DNA of 64,000 nt from Camarhynchus parvulus (taxonomy: Eukaryota; Chordata; Aves; Passeriformes; Thraupidae), in NCBI RefSeq assembly GCF_901933205.1, contig NC_044600.1:11570501-11634500 (forward strand). The letters are read 5' to 3'. This document shows, piece by piece, positions 1 through 14,229 of this stretch. The notes under the pieces are model-generated. The model did not search any database. It was given only the letters and a program-made list of their open reading frames with translations, and was not told the origin of the DNA. The stretch's first letter is position 1, and each line of letters begins with the position of its first letter. The position numbers and the translations under genes are program-made.

Positions 1-3000
1 AATGCAGTATCGCAAGGTTATTCCAGCTCCTTGGCTGCTGATCTTAGCAATATTCATGTTAGCACAGCCTTTATGTTTACTACTTCTTGTCAGAATCATC
101 CATGCAACAGGGAAACTATTAGTCATTTCAAATTGAAAATACTCCTTGCAATGATGAAGAACAGTGGCATGAAGCCGGCACCCACACAAAACAGGGAGGG
201 GAGGACATGATTAGAGAGTAGATCGGAGGAATCAAAAAGCAAGAAGAATAAAATGAAAAATTCAGTGCTCCTCAAGAGACTACAGAAGTGAAGGAGCTGT
301 GGTGAAAGAGAGGAGTTTTTCACCTTCCTCTGAATGTGATGTAGAACACGTCTCTTAGTTTTAAATAACAGAAGCTAACAATGTAGACTAGAGCTACCAG
401 AATGGGACAAAGGGTTACACTCTTTACGTCGCAGCACTTGTGATGCCAAGGCTCCTCACCAGGGCATTTTCACAGTACTGTCTGTGATCATGCACACCAT
501 GATCCCTTGCCCTGCCATATTTACCTCTGACTAGCCAGGTTTAGCCTTCGATCTTGTAAACTTCTGCTAATCCTATCCAAGTCCTGACCAGCAGGATAAA
601 CACACAGAAACCTGCTTCTCAAAACCAACCAACCATCTCTATGTTAACACCAAAAAATTAAAAGACAGTAATTAATCAGCTTTGCTTTTTAAAAAGGCTT
701 ATTGTTCCATAAATATTCTTTTCATTAAAGGTGCCTACAAGTCTCTCAGCACAGGTCTGGAGCAATGCAGCTTGAAGACAGACATCCCTTGACTATTTCC
801 AGGCGAGCATGTTTATCTGAGCAGCACAGTGCCATATGTGGGAGAGCAGATAGGATGGCTCTGCACTTGGCCTAGATGATTCTGGCTCTTATTAAGCACT
901 AGATCAGGAATTGCTGAACTGTACACTGTTTTGTAACAAAGCCATTAACATGTAACATTCCTCTGATGACCATTATCACCCTCACACAATTTGAGATGTG
1001 ACAAGTTATTACAGAATAAATGTGCACTCCTGCCTCCATCATACTCTAAACTCGTTACATTTCAAAACTCATTCTTTTGCTCATTGTGCTCATTTCTGTA
1101 TTCCATGTGTTTTTAGGATTTCTTTCCCTATCCCACTCCTTTAATTTCCTCTTCCATTTCTGTCCTCCCTCCATCTTTTTCATACTTAAACCTCCTTTTG
1201 CAACCACTTTTTAAAAAGATTGGGGGGGAAGAAATCATGTAATACTCAAGTTATTACACTCCACATGCCCATTACTAGTCAGGGAGAAAGTCCTCAACCC
1301 TCACTAAATAAGTCTCTATTTGCTCCATAAATTCTGGAACCTTCATTTTGATTAAAACTTCTGGAGCATTCAGCATGTTCCCCAGAAAAAAAATCAGCAA
1401 AAGTTTATGAGAAAGTGGGGTTCGAATTTTGAAATGCAGACTTTCAGGTTCTTTGGAACTTCTCTTCCTAAAGTAATGTCTAATCTCTCCAGACAGTACA
1501 CATGCTTCTTAAATACATCCTGGGTAAGGACTGTAACTCCAGATAAAATTCTGCTCTACTGTCAAAAGCACCCAAGAACAAGTGTCGCCACATTCCAGGT
1601 TATTAAGGCACCATAATTTGCAATATTTAATAAAATTATGCAACAATATATATACACATTATAGAATTCTTCACATTTATGCTCTGACCTACTTAAGCAA
1701 TTCTTTTTCCTCAATTGCACAATTATGAACCAGAGCAGAAAAATCAGACTTTATGAAGATAATAAATCAATTCAGTGTCATTACAAATTATTAAAATTAT
1801 TATTTCAAAATCTGCAGTCACCTAATTATGACTTTCTCTGGGACATTTTAAAATGTTCTGAAGAAATATACTTTTATTTCCTTGATACCTTTATGAGTAG
1901 TCATCCATTATACTCCTTTTAATCAAATCACACTAACTTCAGATTACACACTCAAACTCCTGGTTTGTTAAGAAAAACTATTCATAAAGCAAAGCTGGTA
2001 TTTCCACCTCTCTCATTCCCCAGACAACACTACACTATTTTATGTTCCCGTAGGTAGCTCTTAATAGAAACACCAGGAAAACACTTATCAAGAAACTCTG
2101 GCTACATTTGAAGTTTTTCAAGGTAGATAGGTTCCAGCCAAAGTCACCTCCCCACCCAAGTTTCAAAGAAAGTGGGCAACTTCAAACCACAAGCAGCTCT
2201 TATATCTAAAAATGAGCTCAAACACATGTACCCATTAACAAACTGACAAGTCTTCAACTTATCAAGGACTGGCACTACTTATCCAAAGCAACACTATGGA
2301 GTCTCCTCTCCAGACGGACCTAACAGTCCTGAATTAGAGAGTGCCATGTCAAAGAAAAGCACTTTAAAGGGGGCAGAACAGTCAGCCTAGTAACATAACT
2401 GGATGCTTTGCAAGTCAAAGTTGAAGCAATTTCAGGACCATCAAAGATCTCAGGTATAGTTTGTGATCACTGTAGGTACAGACTGGAATTGAGACAAAAT
2501 ATTTCCACTGAAAGTATTTTCCTTTCCATAATAACTTTTTCACAATTAATGCTTTGAAAGGATTCAGCAGAAAACTTTTCTAAAATTCCATGAATGTATC
2601 CAAACCCACATGTTTTAAGAACACCACATGAAACATGTTTTAGAAAGCTGTGTAAGATCTTCAGAACTTCTACCCCATAAAAGACTGTGCTAAAGAAATC
2701 TGGTAAGAATAGCTCTAGCTCCTATATTTTTATTTCCTTAGAAGTCACTAGCAAGAATGCAGCAAACACTAGTTTTGAGGCACTGGTATAATGTTTCCCC
2801 TTCTATCACTAGCAGAATGATGCAGGCATAAAATTAGTTTTGAAATTTGATAGAGAAAAAGCATTCTCCAAGCACTAAAAGTCTGGGAGCTTTGTGCCAC
2901 AGCATTATTTCCATTCTTTTAAGAGGGAAAACAATTCCATGCTCACAAGTAGCTGCTGCATATTTGCTACAAACCAGGAGCCAGCAAACATTGTTTTGCA

Positions 3001-5900
3001 GAGAGTTCAGACAGCAAAACAAATTACTTCTACCTTCAGAGTCTACACAGACTACCTTAAAAGAGAGTCTGTTCTCACTGCCAGTGAAGATAATGAATTT
3101 TTCACTCTGATTAGACTTGCCAGTTTTACCCAAATTGCCAGTAACCACTGGATTTTCACAAACTGTTTTGTTTGTTCTGCTGAAATATTACTTGAAGCAG
3201 TTACTCAAGCCATTAATGGAAAATTAGGAGTTACAGTTAATAGAAGGTCACACAAAATTTTATTAGAGGTATATCTGGGCTTCTCCTGCTACAGGTTAAT
3301 CATAACTTATGTTTTAAGGAATTTCAGCTAACTGTGAGACACACTCTTCATTCAAAATATTAGATCAGTGAGTAGAAGAAGGCAATGCAATGTATGCAAT
3401 TTGTTCTGGAAAATAACTTTCTTAATTAAGTTCAGGCACTTTATACAAACAAGACACTAGGTATAGTCATAAAGGCATCCATTTGGACCTTTAAAATGCT
3501 TTCTGTTAGTTGCCAAATGCATGATGCACGCTGAGACAGAAGCACCTAAGGGCACAACATAAACAGATGAACAAACAATTTATGCCAATAACTCAGAATT
3601 TGCCAAGCCTGTGAGAAATTAACACACAGGAGTTTTCTGCTTAAGTGGAATTTGGTTCAAAGGATTGAGAAATATTTAAAGAAACCTTAAGAAAAAATTG
3701 AAACTACACAGGATTTTTTATAGCAATAATATATTACAAAACTTATATGCCAAGGTGTCAGCTGACAGGAGAGACTGCAATTCAGCCAAACATGCAAAAT
3801 TATTCCTTTAAAACCATTGTTCCTTCTTATTTTAAACTACATATTTTAAAGTCCACTGCATAACAGTAGTTTGCAGGAGACTTGAAACACGAGGAAGCAA
3901 ACAAGAAGATACCTTAGCATTTACTTTCAGACTTTTAGAATTTATTTTCCAAACGTTTAACCTTGAAAATTTAGTAAACATTCAATAATTTTGGAAGTGG
4001 TTTCAAGAAGCTCACAACAATGCAAGAGGAGCAAAAAAACAAGCCTCAGAAGAATCTGAATTTGCCCTCTAATTCAGATTTCACTAACTCAACAGCTGGA
4101 ATAAATTAATTACTATTGAATCAATGCATTCTAGATTGCACTGTTTGTATAGAACTTAGCCATGTAATTTAAGCAATGAGATGACACTTTTAAGGCAGTG
4201 TAAACACAGGGCTGAAATTAGAGCCAAATGGAATTTATATTTTTTGATAAAGATGTAACAAAAGACAGCACTTTTAAGGCAGACAAAGATGATTCAAAAT
4301 CAGAGAGTTCTCCCTGGTTTGAAATCTATGGAAACTGGGTGCTCTAAGCAAGACAGCATAGGCATAGAACACAGGATACCATGCTTTCAGATGCACTGGA
4401 TGATGTCTCATTGTCTTCCCACCCCTTAAATCACTAATGACTGCATCAAGGGTTGAGTAACAGTGAAGTCCAGAGCTGCAGCTTAAATAAATACACACTC
4501 ACTGTAACCTCCCATCCCCAGCCAGCCATACACTCTCTTGTTCTGCAGTGAACACGTGTGATAGAAGAACTGATCTGGTTAAAAATATCTCTCTCCTTTT
4601 TGCCAGTTCAGCCTAGACCAAGTGTGTTTCTCTTCTCTGTTTCACTGTGTGGGGGCACGCACAGCGAGGGCAGCTCAAAAAGAGGAGAGGCAAAAGGGGC
4701 AGTAAAAAAGGGCAATGACTTCACTATTTACATTCGCATCTCACAAGAAGAAACACATGCAGTACAGCTTAAACAACAGGAAACAGCAATAAGATTATTA
4801 AAGAGAGGTAATTACTTTCATGAGGACAGACTATACTGCTGGAAAAAGCAGAGGAGCTTTCAGACACATTGCTTCAGCAGATTATGCAACACACAAGGCA
4901 GAACAAAACTGGTCATGAGGTAAACATGACCATGCTAACCTTGAAAAAGAACACACTAAGCACTCAGGGAACAGAGAGGTGTGTTAGCAATAAGCCAGGT
5001 GACTGGTCACTGATCCCTTTGGAAGAGAATACACTGCAGGTTAGTGACACAAAGAGGCAGTAATACACATAGCCAGCACTGAGGCTAAATTTTAAGCAGG
5101 CAATAGATACAACTTACTACTTTCAGACAGCCAAGATAACAGAGCACCATCTTCTGAGCAAGTATACTGGTTACCACCTTCTATCACCAGCCATACAATT
5201 AGACAACCCATAAACACAAACACACCAGCTCTAGTAAAGAAAATTACAGGAGGATTCAGAAGCATCTTTACAAGCTTTCCCTGTAGTTACATTCTTCCAG
5301 CAGAATCTTCCATTGGCAGTCCCTGGGACACTAATAAAGCAGATCCTCACTGGGAACATCAGTTCTTTCACAGTCTTTTACCAAACACAAGCTCACAAAA
5401 GTACAGATGCTGTCTGCAATTTTGCTTCCCAAAAATGCATTTTTTTTTTCCTATTTGAAGACTGACAATTTTAGGGATGTGCCTTCATTATGAGGAAACA
5501 AATCTAAAAACTTTTAAAAAGCCCACTACCTCACATGAACCTCATTGAAGTTTTATAATAGATAACAAGCAACACCATTGAAAAAGGTTCTTGTGTTGCC
5601 TACTTGTTTTCTCTTCCATGCTTCATCATGTCTTTTGACATCTCTAGAATTCATGTGCACCTAGGATGGATCAGAGTTAATCTCTGGAACAATCCACCCT
5701 CTGCTTCCTGTTGACACAGGAATCCTCCTTGGAGTAGACAGACTTAGGACTGGGAAGAGGCAGGTGTGGTTATCAGATGACTTTACTCGATACACAGCTT
5801 GTTCTATTTGTGACATCTAACAACTGCTGGCACAGCAGCCAGCAGATGGAAAGGCAGCAAACTCACAGGGCTTCTACACTGAACAGTGACTACTTGGTGA
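1..5900. other. Non-coding intron sequence, no recognised element
   Basis: This is AT-rich unique-looking sequence. ORFs here are short. A stretch at about 2834-3331 is open in several frames on both strands, but its products resemble nothing I know and its longest frame starts at GTG. No tRNA, LINE or LTR signature was seen. Confidence 0.5.
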
Positions 5901-5905
5901 TTCAG

Positions 5906-5953
5906 CAAAAAACCAACAAAACAAAACAAAAACCCACCCAACCAAACAACCCA
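5906..5953 (+). repeat. Pure A/C low-complexity tract
   Basis: Forty-eight consecutive bases contain only A and C, built from AAAAC and CCCAACC-like words. It may be a decayed simple repeat. Read on the AMMECR1 sense strand it is G/T-rich. Confidence 0.75.
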
Positions 5954-6952
5954 GTAGTCCACTGAATCCACACGAGTAAAAGCAGTGTATGGAATCACAG
6001 GATGGATTCTCTGGAAAGTAAACTCAGGTTGATGGACAGAAGCATTACACTCAGGATTTCCATGGTTTTACTTTCTTAAGTGCTGCCAGATCCACATGTG
6101 AGGCTGAGAAAGGAAGTCAGTGATACAGACAGCCAGGATTCAGGCATGATGGGAACAGGAAGAACTTGTTAAGCAGGCACATTAGTCATGCCAGAGTCAG
6201 CCAGACTGGCATGCTAATAAGAGTTTTGGAACTCACAAACACTTCTACACTACTGCTAGAAATTTCCTAAGTAACACATGGGAAGCCCAAATACTTGGCC
6301 TCACCTGACACCCTCAAAGTAACAAGGATCTCCAAGATCTGGTGGAAGGAGGACAAACCAAAACAGGATAATGCTGAGAGCCTGCCAGCTTACTCAGCAA
6401 TTCCAACAGGAGCAACAAACAACAGGCAGGTGGGGAATGGCACAGTCTGTGAAGGTTAAATAAACATTTAATGGCATAAAGTGTTACAAGAGAGGAGAAG
6501 TCCAATTAACTTCTTATGCTAGAAGTCACACAATCCAGTAATAAAGATGCATGATCATCTTTATTACCAGATCAGGAAGGTTACAGAGTCTCAACTTTAA
6601 GAAAGGTAATAACAATGGGCAAATGAAATCTCCTGATGTAAAGTGAAGCCTGTGACTCATTAGAATGCCATGCAGATTTTTTACCCCCAAATAATGATTT
6701 CTACCTTGGAAATTAGTGCTAGGACCTACAAGAAAAGATCCCATTTTTGGCTTAGTTTTTAGCAGTACACAAGAACTAGTTAAAGGATAAGAATGCTGCT
6801 ATGTAACTGTGCCTGCAATGCAATTGTATTTCGACATCACAGCTGAATACAGTGACACAAAAAACTATTGGCACATGGATAATGAATGTTAAGGGAACAG
6901 TGTAAAAAAAAAGGCAATTAGCAATCTCTCAAACCTGTTTCCCCTCAGAAAT

Positions 6953-6984
6953 AACCCAAACAAAAAAACCAACCCAAAACCACA
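6953..6984 (+). repeat. A/C-rich low-complexity tract
   Basis: The stretch contains only A and C and is of the same kind as the tract at 5906. It is followed within 40 bases by a run of 11-12 A near 7012. Confidence 0.65.
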
Positions 6985-7019
6985 TAACCCTGAAGAGAGG
7001 GGAAAAAATTACAAAAAAA

Positions 7020-9600
7020 AAAAGCAGATAAAATTCTGTATGAGGAGATCAAGGAAAAACTCCTCACAGTTTGAAGCAAAACAAAAGCAGTCAAAGGAAT
7101 ACATCAGTCCCTGCAATAAAAACCTACATACTACATGATTAAATGGCGAAGGTAGGAAGCAAATCTGAGAAGTCAGCTTTTAATGAGAACAGAAGAAATC
7201 AGAATATACATGGTAGGTCAAAATAAACAGGAAATAGAACTTAACATGTTTGGGTAGCACCTTGCAAAGTTACTTAACTACATCAAAAGCAGGAAACCAA
7301 CTAGAAAAACCACAGGGGTCTCCTGCAGACCAAAATGAGAAAAGGACAGAGGATTGACAACACCAGTGCAGAGAAGCTCAGTGGAACACTATTCCCATCA
7401 TTCACCAGTGAAGCAACTGGGGAGACATTCACACCTGTCTTCATAGTATATAGGTCAGAGGGATGAGGTAAATTTGAATTAAGTACAGGGGAAGCATTTG
7501 GCTGAACAGACAAGTCACACATAGTTCAGTGGGGCCAGCACAGCACAGTTCCAAACCTGACACTGAGGAACTGCTGGGCAACAGGTTGCCAGTGTAATTC
7601 CAGAGCACACTAAAGTCTCTAAAGGGACTGACACTACAGAAAATCAAACACAATTTCCATCCCTGCAAAGTAGCAGCAGATCAGATCACTGAGCACAGAC
7701 AACCAGTCTGCTGGAAAGAGCACACACAGCTTCTCTGAGAGAAAATCCTACCAAGGCCACAATACTTCTCCCCCACACTGGTGCCAACTTATATATCCCT
7801 CTGAATTAGAGCACCCAGCTGTTGGGTCCATTGAGTGACTGGGCTAAACACCAGATAGCCTTGTGGAAGCAACCCATCAGGACTATTTTGAAAAAAAATC
7901 TACTTGTAAATGTAATCCTCAGCCACCCAAAATGGGCTCAAGACTTTCTGTGACAGCCTGCACATGGTTCTGCTATGTATTGCAGGCTCCTTCACTATCT
8001 TAAAATCACGATCCAAAGGTCTGCCTGTACATTGCAATGTTTGCAACTATGTACATAAAAGCACTGTGATGTACCCAGATGAACTCAACAAGGGGGAAAA
8101 AATCCCTGTTTAGTCTTGTATTCTAGCCTGTAAGCTTTGTTCTGATGACTGGGGAATTAGATGTAGGGCAGACAACTGGCAATGCTGTTAACAGCAGAAT
8201 CACAAAAGGAAATCTGTTATGTGATTGCTTTTTCTTCCACAGCTTCTGGATGTACTTGCAGGCACCAACCTACCTGTTCAATGTGCCAAAAGCTAAAAAA
8301 GGCATTGAAATGAGTCCACCAAAAAAACCAAACAATTCCCTTCACTGTAATCTTTAGCACCTCTGGGTACAGCAGTGGGCTTACAGTGTCAACCAGGAGA
8401 GCATTTACATTCTCAGAGCAGAAGACAAATCCAGATTAAAACAACTTGAGCTACAGTTCTTGTCAGCCTAAAATTAATACTGGCTGGTTGCAAGGGTCCC
8501 ATCTTTCCCCAGACCACATGGGAAGATCCTATCCCTTAAGCCAGCTCTGGCATTTAGCATGCTCAAAGACTCAGCAAAAAAGTCTTAAAACTCAGCAAAA
8601 AAATAACCTAACAAAAAGCAGCAGAGTATCCGCTGCTGACTTATCAAGCAGAAACAGCACAGCCAGCATGCACTGATCAATTAAAGTAGTTCAAGGGAGG
8701 GTGTGGGGCACATGTATGAGGATGTTTGGTTTGCCCTGGACATGGAGTCTCATCCAAAGGCTGCATTTAACCCACATTACTTCCCCAAACCAGCAAGCTT
8801 TAGTCAGAGCATTAATTATGCCTGCAGTAGTCTTGGTACGTGAGCGAAGTCAGATTGGGAAACTGCACTCCAGTTCTATAAAGTCATTCAAGTGGCTTGC
8901 AGGACACAAATACACTGTATGAGATAGCCAGCTACTCAACACTAACAAGACTAAAGAAAAATAAAATTCTGAAAGACTCAGAATTAATCTCAAAGACACT
9001 ACAATGTTTCCACAACAAAGCTTAAACACTTCTTTCTAAAATTAAATACTCTCTCAAACACTGCATGAGATGGAAATAGTCTCATAACTATGTAGAGAAA
9101 CCTTCTGTGAGAACCCTTCAAATGTCAAAGCTGAATTTTAAAAATCATCCCATCAGACTGAAAACTCCAGAAAATAACCAGAGTGCATTTTAATTTTGAC
9201 GCATCAAAATCTGTGTGTTCATGTTTTGGTTTTGTTCACTAGGCATTTTTTGAAAGCAGAAAGCTAATGACATCTTCAAAACTAACCTTGAAAATGACAC
9301 ATTTCTAAAGCTAACACAAAATACAACTACACTGCACACCAGCAAAGTATATATAGAGACTTCCAAAATTAGTACTTGGAGTTCTCTGAAAATACTTTAT
9401 CCTACAACTATGCCACAAAAATATGTGTAGCATTTAATTTAATAGAACTTTTCTAGTTTTGTTAAAAACAGGTATTTGGTAGACTAGCAAAAAGCCCCAA
9501 ACCAACTCACCACCTATGAGCAGATCCCATACAACTATGATTCAATCATTCTAGGAATTAGCTAAAATAAAACAGCTGCAGACCAAATCACTGATCTAAA
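7020..9600. other. Intron sequence, nothing recognised
   Basis: AT-rich sequence without recognisable coding, RNA-gene or transposon signatures. Short ORFs only. Confidence 0.5.
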
Positions 9601-9621
9601 GATGAGTATTATTTTGTTGTT

Positions 9622-9668
9622 ATTAAATCTGTCTATTGGCTAATCAATAGCCAATAGACAGATTTAAT
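9622..9668. repeat. Perfect 21-bp inverted repeat with 5-nt loop
   Basis: The left arm 9622-9642 and right arm 9648-9668 are exact reverse complements, separated by ATCAA. The arms run from ATTAAATCTG on the left to CAGATTTAAT on the right. Pairing stops at the next base outward (T against G). In the AMMECR1 pre-mRNA this would fold into an uninterrupted 21-bp hairpin. Confidence 0.95.
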
Positions 9669-10389
9669 GAAGTTTCTAAAGGTCAAACCACTAAAGATTT
9701 ATCTTTACTCCAAAAAACCTAAACATTCAACCACCCTACTGCCTATTTTTTTTTTAACCAACACAGGTAAAGGGTAGATAGCTTTTAAAGGTCTATGAAA
9801 AACACTATAAATCCCTTGAAAACAGAGAGGTCCAAATAGCTCGTTTTTGGATTTCTCAAGGTGTCAGAACTCCAATTTTCACCTCTTCCAAGGCAAAATA
9901 ATTCCACTATTGTGGCACCTTGCTCCCTGACCTCAGGCTGCAACCTGAGATCTGGCAGCTGCAGGTTGGCATCAATTTTTCTTTCAGTAACCTGGGAAAG
10001 GTGGGTCTACACTGTGATCAGCAAGGTTTACTGAAAACTAAAGCATGGATTTACACACTGGACTTTGCTCAGATACAGCCACTGCACAGCATCCACCTCA
10101 AGAAGAGCACTCAGCTCTGTGCCAGATAACACATGAGGTGGTGCCATGTTCCACCTCAACGTGTGAAGTCAGACTTCCTCTGATCATCATTTCCAGTTTT
10201 AGCTCCATAGAGGCTGCCACTCCCTCAACTGCATCCAACCCTAAAACACAAGTAGCAGTGGGCATACTTCAGCTTCAACCTAAACTGAGATGAGGAGGAA
10301 CAGCAGAATGACCATATAAAAACACTGATAAACAGCTCTAGAAGCAATGATCACCTACTATATCACTTTATTGGTCTGCTGTCTTGGTT

Positions 10390-10403
10390 AAAAAAAAAAA
10401 AAA
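10390..10403 (+). repeat. A14 homopolymer
   Basis: A run of 14 A. There is no polyadenylation signal or target-site duplication nearby that would mark it as a retroposon tail. Confidence 0.85.
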
Positions 10404-11999
10404 GCCACACAACCCACCAAATTGCAGCTTTGCTTTAAAAGTCCTTCTTCACATGTCACAATTTCAAAATTACCAACATGAAGTCTCCTGACATTTCAAT
10501 GTAAACATGGAAGGAAGCCACAACGTTCCCTGACACCTCAAGGTGAGCCTGTCTGTTCAGTTCCCTGTAATTCCCTTTCACAGAAACTATGCTCCTACAC
10601 GGCTCCATTTCTTTGCTGCCATGAAATGGTGTGCAAATAAAAATCCATTTTATTAGGTGGCTGAAATTAAGCAGTAAAGTCTCCAGTATCACTACTCCAA
10701 AAAAACATTACTGCTTAATATATACTTTGTTTGCCATTTGAATTCTTCCCTTGAGTTTTATTTTGGCAACCTCTCTTATTAAGAGCAAAAGATACTGTGT
10801 TCAGAAAACCAATATTCCAGTCCCCGTTCAACATGAACAATAGCAGAGTTATAGTTCAGTTCCAATTTAGTGAAAAATTATTTATACACATAACATTCTC
10901 CAAATTCATTACCTCCACAGAGCTCTGTTATTGACCAATGTTTGCTTCTATTCATCTCCACCTCAAGAAAATCATAAATCTTACCCAAAACAAAAGCAGG
11001 CTGGAAAGAAAGGTAAAAGTTTCTCTGCCAAAGCAAAACAATTTATTAGAGAACAACCCCCACTAAGTAAGTTAGTAATGGTGCTAGACCCAACCAGAGA
11101 GCACCAACTTGGGCATCTCTGAACTCAGTGAAACAAGTAATCTGCTCAAAAACAAATTCTATCAGAAGCTGCCTAGAGACACTTCATCTAACAGTCCTCA
11201 GAGATTAAATAAACTTCATCTATCATCACTATTCTCTAAAACCAATCTTTCTTATACAAGAAAAGCATTAGTGCCACAGTTTAAAACTGTGACTTATCCC
11301 CATATTCTGATACAGAATTCAATGGTGACAGCACTTAACTTCATGTCAGGAGTAGCAGTGGATGATTACTAACTACCATGGCTGCCCATGAGGACATAAA
11401 CAACTTGGCAATGATTGTCAGTGTCAATTAAAAAAAACAAAAGAGGAATTTTCAGGCAAATAATAAAGGTAATAGGATAATATTGAGAAGACAAGCTTTG
11501 TCATGTTATCTTGATAACTTGAGACTTTCAATGGCAAAATTACTGTCTTCATTATTGAAAACTTAATCACCAGAAGATTCCTCAATCTAGAACATATTAC
11601 CAAAGCAGAAACAACCAAGGACCAGGATTAATGCCATCTCTCCATCCCCTTCCATGGGGGACCCATGAGAAGGTAAAATGCCACACTGATGCCTAAAGCC
11701 CAAGCCCACTCCAATGAACTCAGAGGGACCTTTTAAACTATCAAATCTAGTAAGCTTACTACTGAAGGCAATGTGTCACATATATCTTATCATAAAGTAA
11801 TCAAGATCTATCTAAAGTATTTGGATCACTCCCCTGCTGTAATCCTATTAGTGGTTACAATAATGCCACACTACTCCAGAAAGTGGAAATCTTACACACT
11901 AAATCTAAAATGAATTCACAGTCTTTTAATAACCTTTTGTTCTTCTAACAGTACTGGCACTTGGTTTAAAGAGTTAATTTGTGTCCCTTTATCTTCCTA

Positions 12000-12077
12000 T
12001 ACACACATACATATGCACTCACAAAGACATTATATATATACAGACAGACCAGTATGTATACACACATATACATACAC
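12000..12077 (+). repeat. Degenerate CA/TA simple repeat
   Basis: Interrupted ACAC, ATAT and CAGACAGA words form an imperfect microsatellite that includes TATATATATA at 12031-12040. Confidence 0.7.
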
Positions 12078-13210
12078 GCCTCCTCTCAATCAAATTTTGT
12101 ACCTTTTAGTCATTGTTCTGATCCTCTAAAGCAGCCCTTCTCATCTTCCTTTGCAAGTTCTTTTCACACTTTCAAGCACTCTGGCTGCCCTGCTTTGCAA
12201 ACACAAGATGTCTTTCTCCTGAGAGCAGCAGAACCATAAACTTTTACAAGTAAGCTCTCAGCCACTCCCTTTTAAAACTGTATTTAATACTTTTCTATTC
12301 TTACTTATAATTACTCTTTAAAATAGCCACTTGCCCTTTATATGTATCTATAGCATAATGAAAGCTAAGCAATCTCACAGTCAACTGGTAATACCAGAAA
12401 ATCATTAAGGAGAGAAAAAAACTCCTAACTTACAGAATCAGTTTTTATGTACTCCTGAAGTACATGGAATTATTCTAAAAAATACTGATTTTCATTCCAT
12501 TTCAAACAGTATAACCCCTGAAGTACTTCAACCATTCCTGCAAAACATTCTCATCTTTCTTCCAACTTCACCTCCATAAAACTTCATTTATAATCTAGTC
12601 ATTGCTAGTTGGGTGGGTGGGGTGTTAGGGAGAGTTACTGGTGAAAGACATCACTTCTGGCTCCCAATGTCCCAAACTACTAGTTCCTGAAGACTAGAAA
12701 AATATTCAGGGAAGTATCATTATACAGTCACTGCTTGTACTTCCTTGCCACCCTACCTTTTCTTTCTGCTCATCTCCACTTCCAACACTCAATAAAATCA
12801 AGAGATCTTGTCTCTCTACACAACCATAACTTAGTGGCTCTAGCAGGGCATGGAATGTGTAACCATACCTTCCTTCTTCACAGTTCCAAAATGCCCATAA
12901 AACAATGGTGTTCATGCAACTTGAACAGAACACAAGATTGCAGTATGATTTTTGGAAGGTCTTGTCTTCAGCTTGTATTAGCAGACTTAAAACTGTCTGA
13001 ACTATTCTCAGGGAAAGGATTCACTGAACAGTACCCTAAACTATGAAGAAGGATACTGTGACTATGAGAACCCCAAATGAAAAAACTATTCTGAAAAAAA
13101 AAATCATTGCAAATTCTGTGGTTTATTTGAGAAGCAAGAATAGCCTTTAAAGGAGTCAAGCTAACACGAATACAACTGTGATTCATTTCAGATATAGTAG
13201 ATTACAGTTT

Positions 13211-13245
13211 AAAAAAAGGAAAAGAAGGAAAAAAAGGGAAAAAAA
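13211..13245 (+). repeat. A/G polypurine tract
   Basis: Thirty-five consecutive purines made of A runs broken by G and GG. On the transcribed AMMECR1 strand it is a long polypyrimidine tract. Confidence 0.8.
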
Positions 13246-14191
13246 TGCATGCCTCCAAGTTGCCAATTTAGGCAAAAATATCCTGAGCCGAGTCTGGAAA
13301 GCTTCTTGGCAGGATAATCCAGTCAAGGGAAAGAACAACTGCAGTAGCAGCCAATTTCTCTCTATACTAACTTGATAAAGAAAAGTAGGTTGAGGTGCCT
13401 TATTTTTTACATTAAGAACACAAGGTAGAGTGATTGAAGACCTCATTCAGGTTTGTCCACCATAATCACAAGGCCAAGAACAAAACACAGCCCTTCCAAA
13501 CACCACTGCAGTGATTCATCCTTAAGTCCCACTTGCCTGCTCTAATAACTTGGATACAGAGAAGTTGGACAGAACCTGCAAAGCCCCAGAAACACTCAGA
13601 GGTCCAACAGCCAGTCAGTGTTTTTATGTAAGATTCTCTCTACTTTTGACTTATCCAATCACGTGAAAACAAGTAGAGGTCTTACCAGTGGAACCATCTG
13701 AACATTACTGATCTCTCTGCAATGGCCTCTTCCAAGAAATTTCCGGCATCTCCAACACTTTAAAATTTAGTGCCAAGATGTCAGAGACCACTCTGAACTG
13801 GCCTAGTTTTCCCCTCCAGAGCAATTTCCATTAAACATTTTACATAAAATGACAACCAAGAAAGTGTATAACGCTTCTGTTGTCTAACTATTGGATGTAT
13901 ATCTGTAATCCATACATTTATATGACTACTGGTTGGAGAAAGAGGAATATTTCACACTGTAGCAGCAGAGTGTTCATCACGTTCCTCTGTCTTCATCTAC
14001 CAGGTCTAGTGTAACTATTTCAGCTCAGGATAACCTGCTGCTGAGCATCTAAACACATTTTAAAAAGAAGAAAGCATACTTACATTAGCAGGATGGCAAA
14101 GGGTAGTAGGTAGTCTTTGAGTAGTCTTTGAGTCTTATTCCAAGACATTTACATTACATATGTGAAGGAACTTAACACCTTGAAATCGTGC

Positions 14192-14222
14192 AAAAGGAAA
14201 AAAAGGAAGGGAAAAAAAGAAG
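14192..14222 (+). repeat. A/G polypurine tract
   Basis: Thirty-one consecutive purines, of the same kind as the tract 1 kb to the left. A nearby short duplication of TAGTCTTTGAG lies at about 14110-14135. Confidence 0.75.
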
Positions 14223-14229
14223 CAGCTGG

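Noticed and set aside
1418..1432. GGTTCGAATT resembling a tRNA B box
   Set aside because: No matching A box, acceptor stem or cloverleaf could be built around it.
4558..4923. 121-codon plus-strand frame
   Set aside because: No domain recognised. It lies inside the AMMECR1 intron on the opposite strand.
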